From the NCBI GenBank assembly GCA_009760855.2, contig WPIO01000232.1, positions 124,001 through 188,000 on the forward strand: a DNA stretch of 64,000 nt, given 5' to 3'. The notes beneath the pieces are model-generated. The model was not told the origin of the DNA. It saw nothing but the letters and a program-made list of their open reading frames with translations, and made no database searches. This DNA is from Cristatella mucedo (lineage: Eukaryota > Bryozoa > Phylactolaemata > Cristatellidae). A program made the position numbers and the translations under genes. This document shows, piece after piece, positions 55,755 to 64,000 of the stretch (within the stretch, counting starts at the first letter, position 1; each line of letters starts with the position of its first letter).

Positions 55755-55907
55755 TTTTAACAAGTCTTTTTCGTATAGCGACAGAAGAGCCTTTTCGCTA
55801 TCACCGCCGCTTGCAGTGGCGCTACAGGATCGTCCGCCGCAGGATTCGAACCCACGAGCTCGGGGCCGAGGTCGCGAAAAGCAGCCGCCTTACCTAGTGA
55901 GCCGTTG
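55755..55907 (-). mobile_element. SINE-C copy, minus (tandem 2)
   Basis: GTATAGCGACAGAAGAGCC, GGATTCGAACCCACGAGC and CGCCTTACCTAGTGAGCC. Same orientation as the previous copy, about 20 bp away. Confidence 0.85.
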
Positions 55908-55919
55908 CACTTCCGTCCG

Positions 55920-56720
55920 AGCCTCAAGAAGTCACGTCCTAGCGCATTGATCGAATTAATCGAATCGATCTTCTCTCTCTGGCTTGCTTGCTACAGCTTG
56001 CTACGCCGGCTTGCAGCAGCCTCGGCTGTCTCCTTGACCTCTTCCTCTCCCGCAGCAGCCTCGGCTGTCTCCTTGACCTCTTCCTCTCCCGCAGCAGCCT
56101 CGGCTGTCTCCTTGACCTCTTCCTCTCCCGCAGCAGCCTCGGCTGTCTCCTTGACCTCTTCCTCTCCCGCAGCAGCCTCGGCTGTCTCCTTGACCTCTTC
56201 CTCTCCCGCAGCAGCCTCGGCTGTCTTCTTGACCTCTTCCTCTCCCACCGAGCGTCTCAGGCTTGCTCATGCACGATCCGCTGCCGCGAGCGCAGCTTCG
56301 GCCGCTCCTCGAACTAAAAGCACAAGCCTCAGTGGGAATCGAGCCTTCAGTGGGAATGCACCGACAGTCGGCAACCTTCCGCGCCTTGCTTCCGAGACCG
56401 TCCGCTGTGACCTTTTCGCGTCATTTTCGTCTCACTTGAAGGCGCAGCTGCTCCGTTAAGCTTTCCGTGCGCCGCCGCAGCGAGTGAACTTGTCTTGCTT
56501 GTTCGTGCAGGCTTTGCGTGCGTGCATACCTGTGCGCGATGGTAACAACAAGGGGTCCAACTGACAAGCGGCCATACGAGTACTGTCCATGCACGACACC
56601 TTGACCTTCACTAACTTTTTTGCTTTCGCTTCTCTTGCGGCGGCCTTTTCAGCGCCAGTACATAAATCCGTGTCTGACAGGTTGATGTATAAATAAATAT
56701 TCGATTTAAAAAAAAAAGAA
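55920..56720 (+). pseudogene. Possible LINE-like ORF end with internal minisatellite and poly(A)
   Basis: The plus frame 55,905-56,459 (184 codons) has six 13-residue units (SLTSSSPAAASAV) and then GNRAFSGNAPTVGNLPRLA followed by CDLFASFSSHLKAQLLR. That end resembles the FGDRAFSxxAPxxWNSLP and FKRNLKTYLFR ending of CR1/L2-type ORF2. Downstream are an AATAAA at about 56,692 and ten A at about 56,710. It may be a decayed LINE of a third family, with the minisatellite grown inside. The start is arbitrary; the match rests on about 40 residues. Confidence 0.4.
56014..56247. repeat. 39-bp minisatellite, 6 units
   Basis: Six head-to-tail units starting CAGCAGCCTCGGCTGTCTCC at 56,014, 56,053, 56,092, 56,131, 56,170 and 56,209. 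The first five are essentially identical and the last differs (TCTTC for TCTCC). A period of 39 keeps every frame open; the minus frame reads GEEEVKETAEAAA repeats. Confidence 0.95.
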
Positions 56721-56872
56721 ATTTCTATTGCGCACTCTTAAGCTCGACGAAGTTTTTCTTGCTAGAACTGGCAAATTGACACGCTTTTTTATTTCCACTG
56801 CACGGAAATAGAAAGATATCAAGTTTTTCCAGGGTCCAATAAAGTCATAGTATTAACCAAACAGTCATAATC

Positions 56873-57045
56873 GGTGAGCCGTGATGGCACACTAGGTAAG
56901 GCGGTTGCTTTCACGACCTCGGTCCCGAGGTCGTGGGTTCGATTCCTGCGGTGGGCGATCCTTTATCGCCACTGCAAGCGGTGGTGATAGCCGTAAAGGC
57001 TCTTCTGTCGCTATACAAAAGGAGGCTGTTTAAGCAGCTAGGATA
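56873..57045 (+). mobile_element. SINE-C reference copy with candidate TSD
   Basis: Complete: TGATGGCACACTAGGTAAGG (A-box), GTGGGTTCGATTCCTGC (B-box), GCAAGCGGTGGTGATAGCC and AGGAGGCTGTTTAAGCAGC. CAGTCATA occurs at 56,862-56,869 and again at 57,049-57,056, a likely target-site duplication. A tRNA-derived SINE transcribed by Pol III through the internal A and B boxes (family knowledge). Confidence 0.9.
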
Positions 57046-57539
57046 ATGCAGTCATAGTACGTGGCTATTTTATTGATATTACAACTCTGCTGCTGCAATC
57101 GCTCGGTCAGTCGATCTCCTGGACTGAACTACTCGCTATCACTGAAGCGTGCAACTATCTGCGTTGGACACCCTGTCCAATTTTGTTCACCTAGCGTGCC
57201 GAAATCAGGATACCCTAGACAGTTAAACCCGCTCACGCTGAGTTCTTGCATGAACGCTTGTAGAAAAAAATCGCTTACCACCGTCTACGGTAGAAGAATT
57301 GAGAAATACATGGTTGGCCGAGTCCCGAATAAACTATGCCCGCACGCGGACACGCAGGTGGCGACAGAGCTTACACAGCGTGACCCCCGGTGTGAAGGTA
57401 AAGGTGAAGGCAACCTGTCTTAGAGCTCTACAGGCACGCGGCAGAGAACTGTTTGTTCAGCCTGGCTCTGAGAGCTCACATAGATAGCCGCATAGAGCAG
57501 AGTAAAAATCCGTTTGATTCCGTGATTCCGCTTGCGAAA
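57046..57539. other. No gene recognised
   Basis: A plus frame of 120 codons (57,061-57,423) has no domain. Some positions recall decayed LINE coding sequence but no motif is clear. Confidence 0.35.
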
Positions 57540-58275
57540 CACTCCCGGGTGTATGCAGATGAAGCGTAGCTGTATCTGTGCTATGATCCATCAATGCGAG
57601 GCAGCAGTTCGAAGCTCCCTTACGACCTTGCAGCATGTATTGTTGACATAAGCGCTAAGTTTAAAGCAAACTCTTTCAAATTTGATAAAAATAAAGCCAA
57701 CTCACTAGCGGCCGAACACTAGACAAACACATCAGCTCCCCAGACAAATCTGTCAACTTTCTGCTACGTAATATTGCAAAAATTCGGACCTGCTTAGATA
57801 AGAATACCACGGAAATGCCGGGCTACGCAATTGGCACATCTGTAAGCCACTAACCTTGGGTCTTCCGGCTTACTTAATATGAGCTTACAGTTGGTTCACA
57901 ACTCTCCGGTTGCGGTTTTTCTGTCACGAACTTTTGCAATTTCCTTTCCTCATCACACCATTTCTCACCAATCTACCCTGGCTGCCGATCAGAAAGCATA
58001 CAGACTTTACAGTTCAATCACTCACTCTAATGACCATTTGTCCTCCGACTCGGGCCTAGCTACCCAAACTAATTCCCAAATCAGGCTAGGCATCTTAACC
58101 CCAGGTCATCTGACTCAAGCCATCTAACCGTTCTTCTAATCACCTCAACTTCCATGGAGACAGTGCGTTTGGTATGCGTGCTCCCAAAGCTTGGAACGCA
58201 CTCCCGCCTAATAGCACTAAATCTCCAGACTTGATGCATTTACGAAGCATGCTTTTTACAGCAAATGTAAAGTGC

Positions 58276-58355
<80 letters not shown>

Positions 58356-58395
58356 TGTCTCCTGTGGAGCTATGAAAATGTCTTATTATTATTAC
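57540..58395 (+). mobile_element. Old LINE-B-like copy interrupted by (GA)n
   Basis: Decayed RT-end region (TTTGATAAAAATAAAGCC, GGTTCACAACTCTCCGGTTG, CCATTTCTCACCAATCTACC, GTGCTCCCAAAGCTTGGAAC) leading to GCAAATGTAAAGTGCCCAG. The (GA)n tract follows exactly where other copies read AAAGAGATTAAGTTCTCT, and TTATTATTATTACC closes the element. Confidence 0.75.
58276..58352. repeat. (GA)n microsatellite inside LINE-B tail
   Basis: About 77 bp of GA repeats replacing the AGAAAGAGATT segment of a LINE-B 3' end. Confidence 0.95.
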
Positions 58396-58639
58396 CGTGA
58401 AAACTGCCTTAAGCTTACGGCAGGCACTCGTGCACTCGAGTTTTTCTTCCTCTTTCGGACCGTCGTAACAGACGCCCGGTGATTAGTGTCATGGACTCTG
58501 GCCTTTGAGGTGCAGGTTTCGAGCAGCTCTGTCATTTGCATCGGTCCCGGGTCATTTATGCCTGTAGCTACCCACATCCCGGCAGTCTGCACTGCCAACA
58601 TGGCAGCGCCTAGCCAGACAGCACCCTCTCAGATGCATG

Positions 58640-59325
58640 CTAAGATGCATACTTCTGCAACTCACTGCTTGCTGGCATACCGGCACGTGCAATCAGGCGA
58701 TTACAGCTGGTGCACAACTCTGCAGCTAGGCTTGCTTGTCGTGAGTGACGCAGTTGCCACATTGCACCACTTCTTACCGAGCTGCACTGGCTCCCAGTCA
58801 AGCAACGGATCGACTTCAAGGTTTTGTCGCTCACTTGTAGGTCACTTCATTTTTTGGCTCCAGCCAATCTCTCAGATCTACTCCCCCACCAGGCCAAGCA
58901 TCGTACCATCCACTTTTCGGAATCCAACAGTTTACCAACACCTCATACAAACCTCAAATCCTTTGGAGACTGTGCAATTTAGTTCGTATGCTCCGAAAGT
59001 CTAGAACTCACTCCCGACTTGCATCACAACATCCCCTGACTTGACCACATTTAAAAAGAGATTAGAAACACACCTATTTAGGACAGCATTTAGTGGGTCC
59101 TTGTGATTCGTCCTTTGTATGCTTATGCGTGCTAACACTGTGCATGCTGCCGCCAACCGTACTTGCATGCTGACCCTGTGCATGCCACCCTCACCATGTT
59201 GATCATGTTGCTTGTCAAGCATGATATTACTCACCATTCAATCGCGTTTCCCTTTGCAGCAAATGTAAAGCACCCAGAAAGAGATTGAGTTCTCTTAGGG
59301 CGCTTTATCAAGTGCATTACTATTA
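58640..59325 (+). mobile_element. LINE-B 5'-truncated copy
   Basis: CTGCAACTCACTGCTTGCTG start, CAGTTGCCACATTGCACC, CTCCCAGTCAAGCAACGG and an end with TAGGGCGCTTTATCAAGTGC followed by a short ATTACTATTA tail. Frames are broken (58,486-59,004 plus holds part). Confidence 0.85.
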
Positions 59326-59738
59326 AGTGCATTACTAAAGCACTGTCAACTGTCAACTGGACAACGGATTTGACAGATGCACTTCGGGGCGAGGAAAGGG
59401 GACGATAACAGTAATCGCTTTCGCTCTGGTCGTAATAAAGCAATCGCGTCTATATTGTGGGATACCCACATCGCATCTGGCAATTTATTAGGCCATAACC
59501 ATATATTATATGGCTATATTAGGCCATAGCTTACCTGGCGAAGTTTGGTTGCTATTGGTTATAGGAACGTTATCGGGCTACATCAGCCAGAATAATAAAA
59601 AGCCTGGATATCGTTCGCGCCTGAATAATCCTGATTAATAATCACTTATATCGTGAGCTATAATTTGGCGGCATAAAAAGCCCACTCGTGCAAGCATAAG
59701 TCACTTTGTACTCAGAGGTCCAAGGAGTTGTATACTGG
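59326..59738. other. No gene recognised; TTAGGCCATA repeats
   Basis: TTAGGCCATA occurs at about 59,488 and 59,529 around an ATATATTATAT core that can fold back. Otherwise nothing. Confidence 0.4.
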
Positions 59739-59882
59739 GCAGTGATAGCTCAGGAGGTAGCTCTTCAGGACGGAGGTTTCGGGTTCGAGTCCTGCAGTAG
59801 GCGATACACCGATTGCCAACTGAAAGCGGTGTGGACAGCTGTTTAAGCTCTTCTGCCGCAATAGTACCTGCTAGTTTTTAGG
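59739..59882 (+). mobile_element. tRNA-derived SINE, variant of SINE-C
   Basis: GTGATAGCTCAGGAGGTAGC (A-box) and TCGGGTTCGAGTCCTGC (B-box) are very tRNA-like. The body (GTAGGCGATACACCGATTGCC, GAAAGCGGTGTGGACAGC, CTCTTCTGCCGCAATAG) parallels SINE-C with many differences. An older subfamily or a sister family with a different tRNA head. It is not a functional tRNA: the sequence between the boxes does not give a clear anticodon arm. Confidence 0.75.
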
Positions 59883-60029
59883 ATTGGCTCTGAACACTGG
59901 TTCGTGTAAACCAAAGTTGCTTTGGGCTTTGCACTTTGGACTCCCAAAGGAGCTGTATGCTACAGCTGGCTCTGTACACCTGCACACTCACCTGTACAAC
60001 TGTACACTCAGGACACTCTAACCCTCTGT

Positions 60030-60905
60030 AATAATAATGTATGTATCTCTGTCTGTCACTCCACAAAGCCATAAAGACTAAGTGGGTGTTACGCAGGAGA
60101 GTTTTGTATAGCGCACTCCCAGCCTAAGCGGCTTTCGGGCACGCATTCGGTAGCCAACAGACTTTATCTCACACAACAAAGAGAAAGTGGGAAGCATAGC
60201 TGAGTCAGGAGAGCAGTTGAGGTAGTGAGTGGCATGGAAAAAGCAGCTCAGGACCGCTGAAAACGATGTGCCATAGTCGGCAGTAGGAGAGTAGTTGTCG
60301 TTGCGTAAGAATTGTGGGAGCGAGTTCCACAGTCTAGGACCTGCAGAGCTAAAGCTTCCATCGCCAACGGTCTTAAAGCTGAAGAATGGAACAGCTAATT
60401 TATAGTCCATACAGGACCTGAAGGCACGAAGAGGTTGAAACTGGAGCAGCAGTTCAGCTAGGAACGAAGGAGCCATGCCGTGGTAGGCCTTGTGGGTCAG
60501 CGTAAGAACTTTGCTCTGTATCCGTTGATCAACCGGCATCCATTCTAACTCTTTTAGCAAAGGAGACACGTGGCCAAACCTCTGGGGCTTGAAACTAGCC
60601 ATGCAGACATATTCATTGCCAACTGCAGTGGCCTAGTTGCTTTCTTTGGTAGCCCAGCCAAAAGGGAATTACAATAATTAAGCCGAGACAGAGCTAAGGA
60701 GCTAGTTAAATTTTTTGCAAGCCACTGTGGAAGACAGCTCCTGATCTTAGATAGGGAATGGACGTGATGGAAAGCTGTAGAAGTAGTCTTCGGAATGAAG
60801 CTTTTAAAATTTAGGTAGTTTTTTTCGAAAACGAAACCTAAATTTTGAGCACGTGGTGATGGTCGCACGACAGCATCGCCTATTAGAAGACCAATGCCTT
60901 TTAAT
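60030..60905 (-). mobile_element. LINE-A 5'-truncated copy, minus
   Basis: From the 3' end TATGTATCTCTGTCTGTCAC through GTATAGCGCACTC to the coding region. Minus frames 60,602-60,078 and 60,868-60,554 give PQRFGHVSPLLKELEWMPVD and KIRSCLPQWLAKNLTSSLAL. Truncated at nearly the same place as the 33-kb copy (near AGATGGATTAAAAGGC). A frame change lies around 60,590. Confidence 0.9.
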
Positions 60906-61399
60906 CCATCTATATCTAGGCACTTTACATTGGCTGCAAACGAAGAGCGTACAACTGTAGCCCTCTGCGAGTGTCAAATAACGTGTTGCCAGCTACGGAC
61001 TTTGACATGCTAAATTAACATATGGTAGCTCCTAATTGCTTTCCGGCTTCTACTCTGAATGATGCGTATGAATGAGGCAGAAATTGCGAGTCGTTGGTCG
61101 TTCTTTGAGACGCCAGCCTCACGGGCCTCTGCCTCACTTCGGCAAGGACCGGGGGGGGGGCGGGGCGTACTGGGGCTGCGTCTGTGGACTAACCTGACGC
61201 AATTTCAGTGCAGAAGCCGCTACGGACCGCTTTTAGCTTCTGGTTGTCGGCACTGAGAAATAATCGGCACTGAGGAATACTTCCGTGGACCCTTAACAGT
61301 CGTCTGGTGCTAATCCCACTGCTCGTGACTATACTATTAAACATTGTACCTGAAATGTGGATATCTGTATTTGCTGGATTAAAACACGTGCTAACCGCA
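60906..61399. other. No gene recognised
   Basis: One G-run near 61,151; short frames only. CTAGGCACTTTACATTGGCTGC at 60,917 is a scrap of LINE-B 3' sequence (minus). Confidence 0.4.
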
Positions 61400-61600
61400 T
61401 TATAGAGCTCTTAAAAGCTGCCACTAACCATATTTGCATGCTGACCCTGTGCATGTCACCCCTAACCATGCTATTATTGTTGTTATTGAGCATGATATCA
61501 CTAATAATTTGATCGTGCTTCCTTTGCGGCAAATTTAGAGTGCCTAGAAAGAGATTAAGTTCTATGAAGGCGGTGTATCAAATCTATTATTATTATAATT
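61400..61600 (+). mobile_element. LINE-B 3' fragment
   Basis: GCCACTAACCATATTTGCATG, CCCTGTGCATGTCACCCC, GAGTGCCTAGAAAGAGATTA and a TCTATTATTATTAT end. Confidence 0.85.
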
Positions 61601-62409
61601 ACAAAGCTGAAGTATTCATGTTGTCTTTTTTAAAGTTAGAAGTTAAAAAGGGAATTACCCGGTGAAATTATACGAATTGGAGAGTAGTCCCTAACATGTC
61701 TGCGTAGAGAATATTTGCAGAACTTAATTGTACCATACTTATGCGACTTCAAAACCTAAGCTAATTCCACTGAATTAAAGAAGTGCTGTTACCACTGAAG
61801 CATAAAGCTAAATTTAAAGCACAACGACGAGAGCACGGTTATTCTGAGTGCAGTGATATCTCGATATCTGAGGCAAAAGTAAATATCTCAATTAAATGTC
61901 AAGGCTAACCGGAAATCTGTTGGGATAAGTCCTGGGGATGATACAAAGCTGGAACTAAAGTTCTCAATGATTGTACTTATTGGAGTGAACTTACTGCTGC
62001 TAATCTAACTGATATGAAAGGAGCTAGATGACAGCTGTAGCACAGACTTAATTGAAGATTCGGTGCTTTGAAATTGAGAAACACAATATAGGCTGCCGAA
62101 AGCCCGAGTTTACGATCGTACACGAGAGCGCAGAGCTGGCCGCCGGTAACGTGCACGTGTCTGATCCCTCAGCCTTGACTAAACTAAGCGATCGTTATTC
62201 CTTCGCCGGTGAATGACTGTCTCGAGCCTGCGACTGATGTAACGTACTTTGAGACTGCCACTGCGAAAACTTTCCAGCTGAACGACTGCTGCTGCTTGAG
62301 GCTGGACTACTCTACGATCGATCGACTGTTGGTGCCTGCACGGCGAGTCACGTGATAGTTGACAGCCCTCATTCAGTGCGTGGTGAGAAACCGTGTCTTG
62401 GAAATCTTT
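61601..62409. other. AT-rich non-coding stretch, nothing recognised
   Basis: No long frame or repeat match found. Confidence 0.4.
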
Positions 62410-62555
62410 AGCGTGGTGACTGTAATAATAATAATATTGATACATATAATGTAGCGCCCTCAGAGAACTCAGTCTTTTTCTAGGCACTGTGCATTTGCTG
62501 CAAAGAAAGCACGATCGAATGATTCTCGGATAGCATGCTCAATGAAAACGTAACG
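62410..62555 (-). mobile_element. LINE-B 3' tail, minus
   Basis: AATAATAATAATATTG, GTAGCGCCCTCAGAGAACTC and CTGCAAAGAAAGCACGATCG. Confidence 0.8.
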
Positions 62556-63040
62556 ATGTTAAATGTCACACGGCGAGGACAGATGATGAAAGGGACGACC
62601 GATAGTTTTATTCGTGACTCCTGTATTTTAAGTCAAGCCTTCTAGTTTTTTGTCAACTTGAGGAAGTCCAGTCTTTGTGTATACATAGCGTGTAGCGACG
62701 AATAAGTGTTATTCTCTTCGGTTTCGTTGTTGAGAACCTAGCTGGGAGTGCAATATTGGAATCTTGACGCCTCTTCACGCCGATCAACTTCATGTGGGTA
62801 CAGCCGTGCAATTGTTGCTGAGTCGGCGTGTCGCTGTCAAAGCGAAAGGATTGAACTTCCTGCACCGATTCTAGGGAACTCGGGGCTCACTGCTTTCGAA
62901 AGACTGCCAGCTGGTGAGCTGGTTCGTGCTCAGCTGAGAGATTTGTCGGGTGTTTTACGCCAGTATCCCCACAGACTGCCCAGCTGAATGGAAGGCGGCA
63001 CGACTGGATTGGCATAGCGGCGACGCCAAGGAAGAGGCTT
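62556..63040. other. No gene recognised
   Basis: Short frames on both strands, no domain. Confidence 0.35.
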
Positions 63041-63561
63041 GCTGAGCCGCGATGATGCACTAGGTAAGGCGGCTAATTTTCATTACCTCAAGACCTTCGC
63101 ATGCTAACCCTGTGCATATCACCCCTAACCATGCTTTTCATTTTTTTATCAAGCATGATACCACTCATGCTGACCCTGTGCATGTCACCCCTAACCATGT
63201 TATTCATTTTGTTTGTTTTTCAAGCATGATTTTACTTACCATTTAATTGCATTTCCCTTTGCAGCAAATGGAAAGCGCCTAAAAAGAGATTAAGTTCTCT
63301 GAGGGCGCTTTATCAAGTACATTATTATTATTATTACCTTCCGATCGTGTTTCCCTTGCAGCAAATGTAAAGCACCTAGAGATAGATTGAGTTCTCTGAG
63401 CAGGCTATATCGAGTGTATTATTATTATTATTATTAACTCGGGACCGAGGTCGTAAGTTTGAATCCTGCGGTGGGCGATCCTTAATCACCGCTGCAAGCG
63501 GTGGCGATAGCCGTAAAGATTTTTCCTTCGCTATGTAAACCAGGCTGTTAAATCAGCTAGT
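63041..63561 (+). mobile_element. SINE-C copy split by LINE-B tails
   Basis: Head at 63,041-63,090 (GAGCCGCGATGATGCACTAG, GTAAGGCGGC) and remainder at 63,436-63,561 (CTCGGGACCGAGGTCGTAAG, GTTTGAATCCTGC, GCTGCAAGCGGTGGCGATAG) are the two parts of one SINE-C. The break falls in the region that reads ACGACCTCGGTCCCGAGG elsewhere. Confidence 0.8.
63091..63435 (+). mobile_element. LINE-B 3' tails nested in SINE-C
   Basis: Three partial 3' ends in a row: 63,097-63,165 (no tail), 63,166-63,337 (ending GGGCGCTTTATCAAGTAC and ATT repeats) and 63,340-63,434 (ending GGCTATATCGAGTGTATT and ATT repeats). Confidence 0.85.
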
Positions 63562-63944
63562 ATTTATTCTTTTTTATTAAGCGTGGAGGTAAGTCATACT
63601 CGCAAAAACCAGCGCAGCGGCACGCGGAGAGGGGCTGCCTTCCATCCTTGCTAGGTCGTGCTAGAGTAGTGCTACAGTCTTGAAGTTATACGAGGTGTCC
63701 AATGAGATAGTGCGGAAGCCAAGGCTGTCTTCGTGAACTGCTGACGATCTGGATGTTCAAAAAGCCAAGGCTTCGTGTGACGCATCACAGTCCAGCTAAG
63801 CTGACTGTGACGGATGTCGATGATGAAGATGAAGATAAAGGCTGCTACACTGACAGCTGCAGGGAAGTCGTAGAAAATTTTGGTAGAGATTTAATTTGAA
63901 GCCGAACACGGCGGCGGTACAGCTGAACGTTGGTACTTACTTCT
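63562..63944. other. No gene recognised
   Basis: Short sequence with no repeat or domain seen; GATGATGAAGATGAAGAT near 63,820 is a short purine-rich run. Confidence 0.35.
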
Positions 63945-64000
63945 GCTGCTCGGCTTGTCTGTCATGAGCGTCGCAGTTGCCACATTACACCACTTCTCGC
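63945..64000 (+). mobile_element. LINE-B fragment cut by window edge
   Basis: GGCTTGTCTGTCATGAGCGT, CGCAGTTGCCACATTACACC and CACTTCTCGC match the LINE-B coding region at 48.19-48.25 kb and continue past the window end. Confidence 0.75.

Noticed and set aside
59739-59812. Functional tRNA gene
   Set aside because: A- and B-boxes are good, but stems do not pair convincingly and a SINE body follows, so it is a SINE head.

Overview
This is nuclear DNA from a complex animal. It holds spliced coding exons with consensus GT/AG borders, kilobase-scale introns, CpG-dense promoter-like DNA, tRNA-derived SINEs, non-LTR retrotransposons (LINEs) of the CR1/L2 group, and many long dinucleotide and homopolymer tracts. 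The phylum cannot be fixed from the window. An invertebrate bilaterian is likely; a spiralian is only a guess. There is no sign of an operon, prokaryotic gene, CRISPR array, rRNA gene or functional tRNA gene.

Layout. From 1 to about 31.4 kb lies one host locus on the minus strand. Three coding exons join with matching intron phases: exon 1 (28,613-28,398, phase 0), exon 2 (19,023-16,734, phase 1 at its 3' end) and exon 3 (11,583-10,979, phase 0 at its 3' end). Together they encode about 1,037 residues. Most of the protein is low-complexity (Ala, Ser, Gly and Gln runs). Exon 3 carries a globular block that I read as a divergent MEIS/PREP (TALE) N-terminal domain. No homeodomain exon is visible, so the gene either continues left of the window or lacks one. 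A possible but weak terminal exon lies at 8,028-7,693. The start codon sits at the edge of a CpG-dense segment (about 28.15-31.42 kb), which is the likely promoter. The introns hold most of the long GA/CT tracts, a (CAG)26 array and many poly-G/poly-C runs.

From about 31.4 kb to the right end I see no host gene, only layered retroposon remains. Two LINE families dominate. LINE-A ends in an ATTAC-type tail, and its longest copy (42.4-45.8 kb) has endonuclease and reverse transcriptase parts. LINE-B ends in an (ATT)n tail and has about twenty 5'-truncated pieces. Two tRNA-derived SINE families (called SINE-C and SINE-E here) are scattered through the whole window. They give nested insertions, a candidate target-site duplication, and microsatellites that appear to have grown out of retroposon sequence. 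Family names A, B, C and E are local labels, not database names.

I found no convincing new biological system. The best leads are the divergent MEIS-like gene, a 46-bp near-perfect palindrome at 39.15 kb, a 24-bp perfect hairpin at 5.43 kb, a 39-bp coding-like minisatellite at 56.0 kb, and the GA tract that interrupts a LINE tail at 58.3 kb.
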